From the NCBI GenBank assembly GCA_019915135.1, contig JAHLMK010000001.1:6386001-6450000 (forward strand): a DNA stretch of 64,000 nucleotides. The letters run 5' to 3'. Positions 1 to 10,906 of this stretch are shown here, one piece after another (within the stretch, counting starts at the first letter, position 1; every line of letters starts with the position of its first letter). The position numbers were made by a program, and so were the translations under genes. This DNA is from Strobilurus pachycystidiatus. Lineage: Eukaryota > Basidiomycota > Agaricomycetes > Agaricales > Physalacriaceae. The notes under the pieces were generated by a model, which had not been told where the DNA came from, searched no databases, and saw only the letters and a program-made list of their open reading frames with translations.

Positions 1-2213
1 TTCCTCTTCACTTTCGGCGGCGTGTTCGGCGGTATGTCGTCACTGGAACCGAGAGCCTCGGCGCCGTCTGCATCCGGGACCACAACGCCAGCGCCGCTTG
101 GTATGGCGTGCACAGCGAGGTTGACATGTGGGTCGCTCTTTTTCCCGGTCTCTGGGTTTAGATGCGGCGCATCTTGTTGGGGCATGCAATCAGCAGAAGC
201 TGACGCAAATCTTCCCTCCGACGCTTTCATTTTGCTCCTAGCGGAACTACTGAAATCAGCATGTTGAGCATCTATCGAAGTGGAGAGAAACATACATATC
301 CAGCGCCTGTGGCGGTATACTGACCGGCACGTCGGAAGAGCTAGGTGCCGTATCGAGCATCTGCTCATTTCCCGCAAACTCCTGGGGTGTGCTTTGCGCC
401 ACATGGTCTGAATTGCTGCCGCAGAGTTAGCCGGATCAGCATCATGCCAACGGGGGTTCCACTTACGGATCTTCTAACATATTGGTATCGTCAGCAGCGT
501 GCATGGCCATCTGGTTTCGACCTCTTCCGCCGCGTTCTGATCGTCGTGGTGGTGAATTGGGACCCACATTTCGAGACAGAGGCTGCGAAGAGGATCGCTT
601 CGCTGATAGATCCGCAGGTTCTTCATCTGACATTGGTGAATGTGGCGCGGCCTGCGGACCAGAGTGTGGCTGTGGCCGAGTGTCGTTTGGACCAAGAAAA
701 CGAAAAGGCGCCGACGAGCCGTCGCCGGATCGTTCCATCCAAGCAGAGATTAGTGATATCCGGGCTTGGGCGCGCTTGGCAACAGGGGTTGCGCTGCTAG
801 TAGTGAGATACGCCTCCAGCTCAGGCCAGTCCACTATATTGAAATACTGGCCGGGGTTTCTCGCTAGATCGTTCCGATTGAGACTTGTTCCCGACTTTGT
901 AGAGCCTACACAGAAAGATATCAGCAACTGCAGCCAGTAGAAGCAGTAGACGTACGCCAGACTTCATTGATGTAGTTTTCAATGCTTTTGTCCTGTTCGG
1001 CGCCTGTCTTATTCTCGATGTCGATCTCGGCAAAGCGTGGCACGTCAAAATTCGATGAAAGAGCCTGAGTGTTGAGGTCTGCAACAAGGAGATATGTTGG
1101 TGAGGTTTGGTGATGAATGGAGGAGAAGATTTGTAGGACTCACCTGAACATCGTGAGGTGAACCAGTTTGCCGCGCTGTGAACTATGTTCGGTGGGAGAA
1201 TCTGTGACAGCGTGGACTTAGTTTGTCCAAAAACAGGGGAATCCGCGCTGCAGGCCACCGTTCAGTCATTGATTACGCTCCAGGCCTGAGCTGGGGACGT
1301 ACCTGCCCCCTCCCACCTCGCCAGTTTCCTGGTCACGATAACAGAACAGGATAGTAACTGCCGCAGGTCCAGCAATGCCCTCTAGTTCTTCCGCGACCCT
1401 CCTAGACAAGTTTCGAATGGCGAAGGGTAAACGAAATATCGTACTAGTGGGACTGTCATTCAATCGAAGAGACCCACACCAATAGCGAAGCCACATACTT
1501 TCGCGTGTTCCCAATCCCTTCGCTCGACGCTCATACTCTTCTCGGCGCGACTCCTCCAACTCGCCCCAAAGTTGGCTGCCGGCTCTACGACTCGCACCGC
1601 CATTGTTGCTGCCTTTGATTTCCGTCTTCAACTCCTGCGCACGTAACCGAACTGCATCCATGTTCTCCTCGACGAAGAGACGCTGTCCGCTCAGTGATGT
1701 TGAGAACCGAAGAAGACCTCGTCTACCCGCGTTGACCGTCTGATCATTCTGTTCCTCCTCCTCCTCCTCCTCGCTGTTGGGGTCGTCCTCGTCCTGCTCG
1801 AACGTGGGCATGGCCTTGGCTTCTTTGCCTTTGTCGATGTTGTGGTTCTTCTTATTGCGGAACCAATCGTAGATTTTCTGCAAGAGTCGTTCGGTTAACC
1901 TGTCACGAGTCAATAACCACGAACAACACACCTTTTCTGTTTTCGAGTCGTTCCTGGAAGCAAAGACGGGGTGTTTGAGAACGACCTTTGCCGCTTTCTT
2001 CTTCCAGGTCGTCAACGCCTGGCCAGTCCCTTTTCTGCACAATGACGACCACTCGGGCAAGAATTGATATAGCACGGTCATCTGGGGAGTGTTGAAACCA
2101 GCACCGTCAGAAGATTTCCGCGCCTTGTGAAGCTCATCTGTCGGTAGCGTGGAGGGGTCAAACCCACTCGAAGCCCAAGGATCGTCCGCGTCCATATCGT
2201 AGGGTTTCTTCAT
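1..2213 (-). CDS. HMG-like Agaricomycete-specific protein, 3' end beyond window
   Basis: Seven exons can be joined in phase on the minus strand: 2213-1932, 1877-1303, 1247-1144, 1078-956, 905-467, 415-296 and 249 to the window edge. The introns are 46-65 bp with GT-AG ends. The first intron is a multiple of three, so it also reads through. The N-terminal part has a basic segment (TWKKKAAKVVLKHPVF) and a KIYDWFRNKKN block, then an acidic Glu run. Next come an RLFVEENMDAVRLRAQEL segment and an LWGELEESRREEYERRAK segment. These resemble the weak HMG-box-like core of a large, uncharacterised Agaricomycete family. The C-terminus is Pro/Ser/Asp rich and still open at position 1. A chromatin or DNA-binding role is inference from the HMG-like pattern. 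The start is the first ATG of the open frame and is plausible but unproven. Confidence 0.6.
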
Positions 2214-2583
2214 GGTTGGGAGTGCGCAAATGAATGTCTGCGTGAAGTCCGAACTGCGACGAGATACTTGACTATACCTCTGCCGGTTTTGCGTTTCACC
2301 AAAGTCTATTGTTTATGTCAATAGTTTCCTAGTTACCATTGTCTGCCGGACGTACCAATGAGCTGGTCTAGCCTGACACCTCGCGCGAGCCACGATGCGC
2401 ATCGATCCTGCATCCGCAGGTGCCCCGAAGCACGTCGATCCTGACGCCACGATACTTTCAGGCTGATCACGCAATATATTCATATCAAATTACAGTCCCA
2501 CTGACGCCCTGAGTGATAGCACGCCTCCTTTGTCCAGCAACGTCAGTAACATGTAGCTTACGCGCCACGAGATTAGCTTACGA
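2214..2583. other. Intergenic, probable promoter region of the HMG-like gene
   Basis: No convincing ORF, repeat or RNA gene is seen here. The segment lies just upstream of the minus-strand HMG-like gene and downstream of the minus-strand reading frame ending at 2584. It presumably holds the promoter of the first and the 3' end of the second. Confidence 0.3.
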
Positions 2584-3329
2584 TTACAAGGCCGGCAGGA
2601 AATCACCGACATCGAGAGCCCAGTCCGCTGGGAGGGGTTCCTCTGTCGCTTTGAAGAAGTTTGGCGTCATTGGGTCTTCGATGTCGAAGAACGTCCTCCA
2701 CCCTATTGTGACCCATTCGTACGAGCTGCCATCCACCACCAGACGCTTGAAGTATGGTTGTTCGACGACGCCTATCGCCTCCAAGGCGTTAGCATGATCT
2801 GCAAGTCGAGTGCGAGTGCTGAAAAGCTCCACGATAGTTCCCACTTTCCGGCCCCCCTGACAATCCCGGTGAGAACACACGACGAAGAGCTGTACCGTTG
2901 ACATACAGGACGATAGAAGATGAATATCGCGGTGCGCCTTCCCCTTTTCCGGCGCTTGATCAATCGTTTGCGATGCAGATAGAAGTACTGAGGTATCTTG
3001 CTCTGGAAGCGCTCGGTCTATGGGGTGTCAGCCAGTGCGAAGAATTCCGGGAGGTTCACTTACCCGAAACATCGTGAACGAAGGGAGAAAGAACACGGGA
3101 AATCAAGGCGAAACCATCGGTCAGGCTTCCTTGTTATTAGGCACCAGCTGCCAGAACAACGGAAATCTGCTTGCTTTGTCTTCCCATTGTCCTCCTTTCG
3201 CGGCAAGACTGGGAGCACAAGGCTCGCATCTTTGGTTAAGTTCCCTGGAATGATGAGTCCGACTCCAATTTGCACGACGGGGAACTCACCTGGGAATTTC
3301 CGATGCTCCAGGCGTTCAGTTGCCGGCAC
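2584..3329 (-). pseudogene. Small unrecognised gene, upstream frame unresolved
   Basis: The 3' exon (2996-2584) reads well as protein, with blocks such as WVTIGWRTFFDIEDPMTPNF and LPADWALDVGDFL. A standard 67 bp intron (2997-3063, GTAAGT...CTGAC...AAG) joins it to an upstream exon. To keep phase, that exon must use the frame reading DGFALISRVLSPFVHDVS. This frame has two TAA codons a short way upstream. The neighbouring frame (SRFPLFWQLVPNNKEA) ends in TGA almost at the same spot, so the two look like one coding exon split by a one-base shift. The gene is either frameshifted or has an intron I cannot place. No family is recognised, and the 5' limit is approximate. Confidence 0.35.
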
Positions 3330-3421
3330 AAAGTGGGGCGAATTGTGGAAAACGGTGTATACGTGATAATAGTACTACATGTGAAGAAATAGTGATATGC
3401 TACAGTAGGCGGGCGGTATGT

Positions 3422-6400
3422 TTACGAAGTATTAACGCTCTTCTTGGCGCTGCCCTGTCGACTCTTTTCCCGTAATGCAATGACGGCCTGGTCAGTCTCC
3501 TGCCAATCCTGAGCGCGTTCTAGGATGAGGAGATACTCGTCGGGTACAGTGATCTGTTCGTCGGTGATTGTGTCAGGCTTTCCACGTCCTTCACGTCGAA
3601 CCACAACAACCATCCAAGCTGGCGTCTTCACCCCAGACACAATCATATCAACCCAGCGAATGGGGCGGACATAATTCCCGATATGAATACCTCGAAAGAC
3701 GAGCCAACAATGGCCGTCGGCAGGCTTTCGTCCGGGATGTTTCGGTTGGACTTGACTGGGAACGAGAGCTTGGGCTTGCCGTTTGCCCCCCACTATTCGA
3801 TATACGCCGACTGCCCCGCTGTCAAGACGTATTTGCTGGATCGTTGTCAGATGCTCTGCCGACCGCGGATTCTTGGAAGAAGCAAGTTTCTTCTTCACTT
3901 CAACTCCTGTCGTGTAGACGACGATCTTCAGATCCTGCAGGAAGGGCTGCATGCACCACGCAACTTTGTCGTTGTAGAGAATAACGGGAGGCGGTCCGAT
4001 GCCTAGCTCGTAGCGGTCTTGATTGTCGATAGTCCAGGGACCTCCCTCGTTCGGCTCTAGACGTGCCTTGTAGGAAGCTGAATCGTGCACGAAGTCATTG
4101 TCCCGATCTCTTGGCTGGCTGGGTGCGCCGAGCACCACAGAATAAGGCAGCTGAAGCTCTGCATCGTAATAGGCTTGCTTGCCGCGGAATCCACTTTTGT
4201 GGTTTAAAGCGGTGAGAGGTTGAACAAGTCGAAGAGGCCAGAGTGTCCTGTGTACGACTGTCAGTTCGTGTTGGTCTGGTTGATAGAGAAGTCCTCACTC
4301 AGGATCTCGGACAAAACTATAACAATACCACTTCTCCAGAAGTCCTTCCTGAGCTCGCAAGATCTCGAAGCGAACGAGTATCTTCAAACCGCTATCGGTG
4401 TGGTCGTCTCGGATGACATCTTCCACTGTCCCTTGTCGTCCTTTGTACTCGCCCTTGATTATGATGACGGGGCGGCGGAACCAGGGGATGGTGCCACTGT
4501 ACATCATTTCTGGACGAAAGGTGACTTTGCTGGTGAATAGGCCCTTCGCCGGATCGTACTCTAGCTCGTCATGGAGACGATTGTAGGGACGACTAGGCTC
4601 TGGGAGAGGAGGCGGCGGTGCAAGAGTGTATACAGGGCGCCCAGTCAGACGCTCTGGCGGTTGGGTGTTGCTGGTAATATGGACGCAGTTGTTCTTGTGA
4701 ACTCTGACCACCTATCGGAATATTAGAATACGTTGAAAACGGTCGAGCATTGCGCACGTACTTGCGGTGAGATTTCCTTAGGATTCTCGCCAGACCAATA
4801 GATGAGGACCGTGATATGTCGTTCCTGGCGACGTCGCCTAGCCGAATGTTCTGCTTGAGGCGTCAAATTCCCTTATATCACCCACCCATGTGACATCTTC
4901 GTACTGCCGTTCCAAATGCCAACCTCCTGCCCAACCTCGAACACACGGACCAGATGCCCTCTCTCGATCTCAACGGCGTTCATCCCCTCTTCAATGGGCT
5001 GCACCGTGACGGTGTGCGATAGGGCAGTCTTCCCCTCTACTTCGTGCAACGCGTGTTGAGAGGACAAAACTTCTCCCTTGAAGCCGTTTCGGACATCCTC
5101 TACTATTTCGCCAGCTTCAAAGTTTCCGTTCTCGGCCGGAGGTAGCAAGGAAAGGGCAGATCTGACTTGAGGATCTTCGCAGCGTATGAGTTGGTCATGA
5201 ATGTGAGGAGGTGAGGAGATGGCGATCGAGAGGTGCGTACGCCGGACCTGAATCGAGGCGAGATCGTTGACGAAGACTGTGCTTCCCATCTCCTCGTAAC
5301 GAACAAAACCGTGTTTCCCCTCGCTGAGAGTCAGCTTGGAGCGAATGTCTGAGTGGAGAAGGCGAGGAGGATGTCGAGTACCGGGTGCAGGTGGTATTGG
5401 ACGAGGCAAAGACGTCCAGTTTAGGTCGGTGGGGCGTTTACCGGACTGAGCTTGCTGTACCTCTTCCTCAGAAGGGTCGCCCTCCCCCACGTATTCTCGC
5501 TGCCAGCGGAAAGTGATTCGCGGTACGACCTTGACCGCGCACCAAACGTTCTTCGAGTCCTTCTGGACCCAACCGATATCTCCATTGTACTTTCCTCCTC
5601 GGATAGTGACCCAGCATCTGGTGAACTTCTCTCGTACACCTCGGCCACTGCGCCATGCGCGTAAACGCTCAGCGGGAGAGCCGTATTTAGCATGACCAAG
5701 ATCGTCGACGAGTAGTTGGATCAACGAGTTCATCGTACCCCTGGTGGCAATGTAGATGGATGGCTGGGAGGGGGTTTTCGGGCTGGGCCATATATCAATT
5801 ATGTCGTCTTCGGGACGTGAATCGTGATGAAGGCGAGCGGCGATGGTCTGAGGAAGAAGGTCGCGATTCTCTTGCCCATCTGTCGAATCTTCTATTGGTC
5901 CACTAGAATCCTCTTCGTGTTGGTAGGCCAAACGAGCCGCATGCTGCCAATCAAGATCTCGTCGTCGAAAACGTGGAGGATGGCGTTCGAATTCCATGTT
6001 GTCCTTGATCAATTTGGAGACCTCAGCGGAGGTTCGATACTGTCAATGTAGTCAATGCTGCTGTTCCTGTATGGGGAGGTAATTGTCATTCAGACGTACC
6101 CGACATTTAATCCGCCAGATCGTTATGTCCTCGTCGGCCGCATCCTGAACACGAGAATGGAGAGCAAATTCGTCTTCGTCGTCATCGCCATGCACCTGGC
6201 CTGCGGTAGGGCGTGCAGATTCGTTATGTCTATTGTCGTCGTCGCGTATATCAGAAGCCGGGACTAGAGAATCCAGCCAGGCATTGAAAGCAGTTCCCGA
6301 TGTCCGTTCCAAGGCGGAGATTTCCTTCGGCGTAAGCCTGTGAGAACTGGGGGAGTTGGTGTATATTTCATGATCTGAGCAGCAGATAGGGTTAGATCAT

Positions 6401-6533
6401 GAGCGGTATCGGTCGGTGATTGCTACGCACCTTCAAGCGTTGGATCTTCCTCATCCTCGTCCAGGATTTCGTCGTCGTCGGCGTCGTCGGCTTCCAGTGA
6501 CAGGAACTGCTCTACCGCTGCCGCGTCGGGCAT
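3422..6533 (-). pseudogene. Spt5-like NGN/KOW protein with in-frame stop
   Basis: Five exons join in phase: 6533-6431, 6374-6100, 6039-4762, 4711-4299 and 4247-3422, about 964 codons. The N-terminus is acidic (DADDDEILDEDEEDP). The segment ending in ITIWRIKCR and the later SIYIATRGT (about residue 220) match the NGN domain of Spt5, which binds RNA polymerase II with Spt4. KOW-type loops follow: VTIRGGKYNGDIGWVQ (about 270), FEAGEIVEDVRNGFKGEVLS, a third ending SHGWVI, and VIIIKGEYKGRQGTVEDV (about 635). Codon 515 is TAA (4873-4875), directly after the third loop. The same frame then continues with clearly coding sequence (ITVLIYWSGENPKEISPQ) up to a good splice site. No credible intron removes the stop; the best GT-AG pair would be about 28 bp. 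The repeat-associated setting suggests a paralog rather than the essential Spt5. Readthrough or a sequence error cannot be excluded. Confidence 0.7.
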
Positions 6534-6737
6534 GACCTATCCTACTAATTTACTATTTAGCGCGTCGTGTCTTATATTCTCGAGAGATTATAAAGTTCTT
6601 TTCATGCCAACAGAGGCGGGACACGAGCTATCGCGTACTGTACTTTATTATATTAAGTATTCTATGAGACTTACATGAGAAGGACGGGTGCCAGCAGCGC
6701 CTGCGCCGGGAGCTTCTTGTTGATCGAAAGAGAAAGT
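6534..6737. other. Intergenic, upstream of Spt5-like gene
   Basis: This AT-leaning spacer directly precedes the minus-strand start at 6533 and presumably holds its promoter. No ORF or repeat of note is visible. Confidence 0.3.
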
Positions 6738-6894
6738 GGAAAGCTTACCTAACTGCAAAGCTCGGCAGGATACAGGCCGCCGTTTGATGTGCAAAGTGCA
6801 TGGGCTGTGCTCTGCCTCTCGCAAATGCCCGGTGCACTTTGCACATCAATCGGCGGCCTGTATCCTGCCGAGCTTTGCGCTTAGGTAACTTTTC
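6738..6894. repeat. 157 bp inverted repeat (MITE-like palindrome)
   Basis: The left arm (6738-6805) and right arm (6827-6894) are near-perfect reverse complements over about 67 bp, with only a few mismatches and a loop of about 21 bp. The core is GCTCGGCAGGATACAGGCCG, followed by a stretch ending in TGATGTGCAAAGTGCA. Such a hairpin could be a small non-autonomous transposon or the terminal structure of a larger one. The innermost 18 bp of the left arm (6784-6801) recurs in opposite orientation at 16648-16665. Confidence 0.7.
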
Positions 6895-7053
6895 CCATCT
6901 TGCCAGCGCACGACAACGTAGTTATGGCGAGGGGCGGAGCAGTGCGCCAGTCATGCCAGTCATGCCGACTGGAGCGCACCCAGTATTAACAAATGTCATT
7001 CAAGTCGTTGTCCGTCAGTTCCAGCGAGAAACCAGGCAAACGACTGCCCTGAA
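6895..7053. other. Spacer between palindrome and paralog cluster
   Basis: No gene is seen. It contains a short direct duplication (CAGTCATGC twice near 6950) and ends in an A-run before a possible splice acceptor. Confidence 0.3.
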
Positions 7054-7243
7054 AAAAAAATTGCAGGGAGAGTCCATGTCGGGATGACGGACTTGCCGAA
7101 AGGTACGTGCTTTGCCTTGGCGGGTATTTCATGGAATAAAGGAACAGCTTCTTACTTTCTCCGTTACAGCCCCTTGATTCCAACGTGCTACGAGCAGGGA
7201 AGGGGAGGGGCGTGGTCATCGCGTCGCTGTGGCGCATGCCAGG
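7054..7243 (+). repeat. Upstream paralogous segment, copy 1
   Basis: This segment resembles 8050-8210. Both begin with TTGCAGGGAG...TCCA.GTCGGGA, contain TTACAGCCC, and end in a GTGGT.....TCG.TGTGGCGCAT block followed by a GTACG splice-donor-like site. In one frame both can encode a similar VV(I/V)...SLWR(M/I) peptide. They may be 5' exons of the paralogous genes downstream, or a separate small duplicated gene. I could not join them to the downstream exons without stops. Confidence 0.4.
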
Positions 7244-7391
7244 TACGTCTAATCATTCCTTTGTCTCACTGCATCTAAATCCGGTATCGTTGCAGGCTTC
7301 CTTCCCGGGCTCCTGTCACTGGATTCCAATGACGCTTTGAGCCCGTCTTATGCTCATATACGCCGCTGAACCCACCGTCCCCTCGCGATCC

Positions 7392-7911
7392 ATGATGCCC
7401 CAATCGGATCCAGACGTCACTTTCATTCACTCCTCTCCCTCTTCTGACCCGCGCTCCGATGAAGAAATCGATGAGCTGGAGGAGGATGAACCTCCTTACG
7501 AACGCTATCTCTCTATCCACGGCAGTGTGGACATAATCAAGATTACGACTGTTATCTGGTACCAGGTTTGTGTTCTTACTTGGCATGCGATCGTTCTCAA
7601 CTAAATCTGCTCTTCTCCAGTGGGGTGAAGATCCCAGCGTTCTGGTCTTGCTCGCCCACCTTTTGCCGAACGGAACAGGTCGTCTTAGCCTCTTCAACAA
7701 CATCGACCGTCTCCGAGCACTACCTATGAGCATTGGTTGTGGGCTCGTGCGATATGAGGTGGCTTCTCAAACCTGGGTGCCCTGCCCATTCGTCGTTCCC
7801 TTTCCAGTCAACCCCAACCGTCATCTTGCTCTTCGTGGCGAGCATATCAGTTCGATCTTACAATCTGATTGGAGTCTCCATTCTCGCGAAATCATCTACG
7901 GTAGACTCTAG
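7392..7911 (+). CDS. Paralog 1 of unnamed small protein family
   Basis: Two exons (7392-7565 and 7621-7911) are separated by a 55 bp GT-AG intron at phase 0, giving 154 aa. The N-terminus is Ser/Asp/Glu rich (SDPRSDEEIDELEEDEPPYE). The C-terminal part aligns with the two genes downstream. The intron falls at the same place, after a short hydrophobic stretch (VDIIKITTVIWYQ). Then come a W.P segment (TWVPCPFVVPFPVNP) and a L.L+..G...SIL ending. This copy lacks the N-terminal Cys/His part of its relatives, so it is shorter or has unrecognised 5' exons. No known domain is recognised. The family lies just upstream of a KDZ transposase and may be accessory cargo of that element; this is inference. 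Confidence 0.6.
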
Positions 7912-8049
7912 TCCATTACGGCTTGTCGTAACACTTACCTTACAATGATCTCGCCGAACATACACCTGATAATACTACATACACCGCTTACGCACCGTTT
8001 GGTATCGTACAGTATATCGTTTTAGTGAATGCGTACTCTCGGTGATAGT

Positions 8050-8210
8050 GATTTGCAGGGAGTCCACGTCGGGACTCCCAAATTGCGTCGAGAAACACAG
8101 ACGGCCGGCCTACTCGCTCAGCGTATTACAGCCCTTGCCAGAGTCCCTGATTGCGTTCAGGGAGCTGAGGGACGTGGTAGTGGTTGTCACATCGTTGTGG
8201 CGCATATTAG
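8050..8210 (+). repeat. Upstream paralogous segment, copy 2
   Basis: This is the counterpart of 7054-7243. One frame reads LPESLIAFRELRDVVVVVTS then LWRIL up to a GTACGC donor. Together with copy 1 it shows that the duplicated unit is longer than the small genes themselves. Confidence 0.4.
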
Positions 8211-8683
8211 GTACGCTCGAAATCCTTGCTTTGTCTTTCGGCGTTCATCCAGAAACAGTATGGCACCAGAACGGCCGCCCTGGTTGCTACCTACCGGTGC
8301 AATAATGCCCCCAGGCCTGTGTAGTGATCCTCCATGATCGAATATTTTCACAATTGCATTTGACGCCACTCTCATGCAGAAGACGGAGATTTCCGCGTTC
8401 ACGATGCAGTCCATCCCTGCAGCGCTCTGCAACGGCTCAGACGCCGTCGCATGGACTCACATAGGACAATGGGCGCGAAATTTGCGCATCTGTACGTTCC
8501 CCTTTCGTGAAATTCTCGAATATTTTACTGACTTCCGCACATCGGTAGTGGTCCCTCTTCTTGCAGCGAGCGGCATTGGCGACCAGAATTACTGCTTCGG
8601 TCGAACAATGGCGCGCTGAAATTCCCATTGTCACCCTCCGACTTATAATCCCTCGAATCCTTCTACATGTTTCTCAAATCGCC
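8211..8683 (+). other. Upstream region of paralog 2, possible 5' exons
   Basis: An open frame from 8374 and a second one entering the gene start at 8684 from about 8550 (SLFLQRAALATRITASVEQW) could be joined by an intron with a GTACGT donor near 8491. I cannot decide whether this is part of the coding sequence or leader. No other feature is seen. Confidence 0.25.
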
Positions 8684-9712
8684 ATGAGGCAGTATACTCG
8701 CAAGGTTGCTTCTACGTCTCGCTCGTCGTTGCCTTCACCCCCTTCTACGCCCAGGAAGAAGCGAACATCCACCAAACCACCCCCCCCTAGGAAAACTCGT
8801 GCTACGATGAAGAACGAATGCGAAAGCTTAGTCAAACTTGGCGCTGGCCAGATCGCTGACAGGGGGTATGTCAAGCGCCAGCCATGCCCACACGGCCAAC
8901 ACTGTCGCGTCACATTGACGCTATATTATGGTGTGGTCGGCTACATGGACGACGTGACTTTCAACAACCACGTCGAGCGGGTCACCGACATCGGCCGCCA
9001 TCAAATGCAGGCAAGTGGCATACTTTCCTGTTCAAGACCCTGCTAATACTGTGAGCAGTGTGTTACTCACCATTGGCACGCTTTTGCGACGAAGGAGCGG
9101 ACCCACGAAGTCTTGCGAGGCAACCAAGCTCTCATGGAAGGGTTCAAAACCAGGGACTTCCTGCGCGTCACAACAAAGCGGCGTGGAGGCACACCTAGGA
9201 CGCCTACCCGTCAATCGACGCGCAAGGGGTCATATCGTTTACCTCCTTCCTCCCGTACTCCTTCTCCCCGGTCATCGCCTACACCGTCTCAGCCTATTCC
9301 ACACGTTGTTCCAGCGCCCGTCGCGCCTACTCAAGTCAGGCGGAAGTTGAACAAGGACCAGTTTAAATCTGTCGAAGTGCTGTTGTGGTTGAACGTACGT
9401 GCTCTCAATCCTTCGTCGTTTGATGCTATTGCTGAACAAAGTTCTTAGTCAGTAGATGAACCGGCTCTGCTCGTATTCGACATAAATGCTCGTTATGAGC
9501 TCGTTCTCCAGGAAAACCGAATCTCTTTGGGCAAGGCTGGCTACGACGGGGGGAGACTGTCTCGCTTCTACCCGGCTGGGATGACATGGGAGCCGACGAC
9601 GTTTGACGCGCCTTTTACGGTCAATCCAAAGGTCACTTTGGGCCTGAAGTTAGAGGGCCTCAGGAGTTTGAACAGCATCCAGGCGCACTTAGGCGAACTC
9701 TGTGATGATTAA
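8684..9712 (+). CDS. Paralog 2 of unnamed small protein family (Cys/His N-terminal part)
   Basis: Three exons (8684-9010, 9059-9394, 9449-9712), all in phase 0, give 308 aa. The first intron begins GCAAGT, a GC-AG intron with a normal branch site (CTAAT) and AG end. The N-terminus is basic and Ser/Pro rich. It is followed by RQPCPHGQHCRV (Cys 68 and 74) and, across the first intron, by CVTHHWHAF, a candidate metal-binding Cys/His group. A Pro/Ser/Thr-rich linker leads to SVEVLLWLN at the conserved second intron. The C-terminal segment (TWEPTTFDAPFTVNPKVTLG) matches the other two copies. I chose the start at 8684 because the basic segment looks like a natural N-terminus. Function is unknown. 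Confidence 0.65.
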
Positions 9713-10089
9713 AAGCTCTGTAGTTATCGTCCCTAAAAGCTGTCGAATCTACTGTTACCGATGTGATCTTACCTATCAACCCTTCTTTCACTATTTACAA
9801 TCGTTTCTCTTTCGCTGCTCCGATTCAGATACTACTTTTTACACCTCCTCGCTGTCTTGCATATACTGTCTCTTTGCTCACTCCTCACTGCAGGAGCAGT
9901 TCCTTGATACGCTGTCCATCCTATCTCTTTGTTTACCGCCCATCGGTCGCATCGCCAGGGTGGCTGATAAGAAACAATACTCCTTGTGCGTATTCCCTTC
10001 CGTCTTTGTGGAAAGATGTTCACGACAATCTCGTGTCATTAGGTTCGCTCCTCTGTATAAAACTCGTGCCATACATTCGGTCTCTTCCC
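9713..10089. other. Pyrimidine-rich spacer / promoter of paralog 3
   Basis: A long CT-rich stretch (about 9775-9990) precedes the start at 10090, as is common in fungal promoters and 5' leaders. ORFs here are low in coding character. Confidence 0.35.
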
Positions 10090-10906
10090 ATGTCCACAGC
10101 CAATTCTGCGCTCCTCGGAGACTGCAATGTCTCCCAGGAGGACATTGACCTTCTCGTTCGCGCGGGAGCCACAGCCATCGCTGGACCAAAACCCAAGCCT
10201 CGGCCCTGTAGCGGAAAGGTCGAGCCTTGCACAGGTGTCACAGTCAAAGTCTGCTTTGGAGGCGAGGGATATCATGCACCAACGAGTCTGGATGATATAG
10301 GCGCTTCAGACATAGGACGGTACTCTCAAACGGTGGGTGTTATATTATGTAGCTTCTCGACGCAAGCTGAACCTGTCTACAGTGTCTCCGTCACAATGAA
10401 TGTCACTGGCTTACGCCACGTCTTTCCGAGGAGATACTGCCCAACTCAAGCATGCTCGTAGATGGATTGCGGCTTCGTCGGCAGGCCAGAGATTATGCTC
10501 AACAGGAGCGAACCAAGTCTGCTGCACTCTCCAAGCGGAAACGAGCGGCTGATGCGACAGTCGAGGTGCTTCTCTGGCTGAAAGTGAGTTTCGAGGAGGC
10601 GCTGTACCATGTTCTTACACACCCTCGCAGGATAATCGACTGCCGATATCCATTTCGTTGAACGTCTCCAACGAAACAGACGTTGAACTGAAGTCTCATT
10701 CCAACCTCGCTCTGCTCCGAGAGGTGGGATTTACGAAGGAGACACTCTCTTACTTCGACGCGCGCAGGGCTATCTGGCGTTCTCCGTGGGAAGACAAGGT
10801 CGTCATAGGCCGTCCCGGCGGCACATTGGCTCTGAAGGCCGTTGGAGTTGAGCGCTTGAAGGGTTGGGATGAACATCTTGAGCGGATCTATCCTCGTCGG
10901 GCATAG
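10090..10906 (+). CDS. Paralog 3 of unnamed small protein family
   Basis: Three exons (10090-10332, 10383-10583, 10631-10906), all in phase 0, give 239 aa. The exon structure mirrors paralog 2. Exon 1 holds a Cys pair (KPRPCSGKVEPCTGVTVKV) and ends DIGRYSQT, against TDIGRHQMQ in paralog 2. Exon 2 starts CLRHNECHW, against CVTHHWHAF. It ends VEVLLWLK, against VEVLLWLN, at the same intron. Exon 3 ends in a L.LK..G.ERL block, matching the L.LKLEGLRSL of paralog 2. Conserved intron positions plus sequence make common descent convincing. The conserved Cys/His positions suggest zinc binding; no known family is recognised. Confidence 0.7.

Noticed and set aside
22..267. Plus-strand frames at 22-940
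   Set aside because: They lie opposite the in-phase exons of the minus-strand HMG-like gene.
4873..4875. Removal of the Spt5-like stop by a 28 bp or 44 bp intron
   Set aside because: The 28 bp option is too short, and the 44 bp option leads into a frame that stops or loses the clearly coding sequence that follows.
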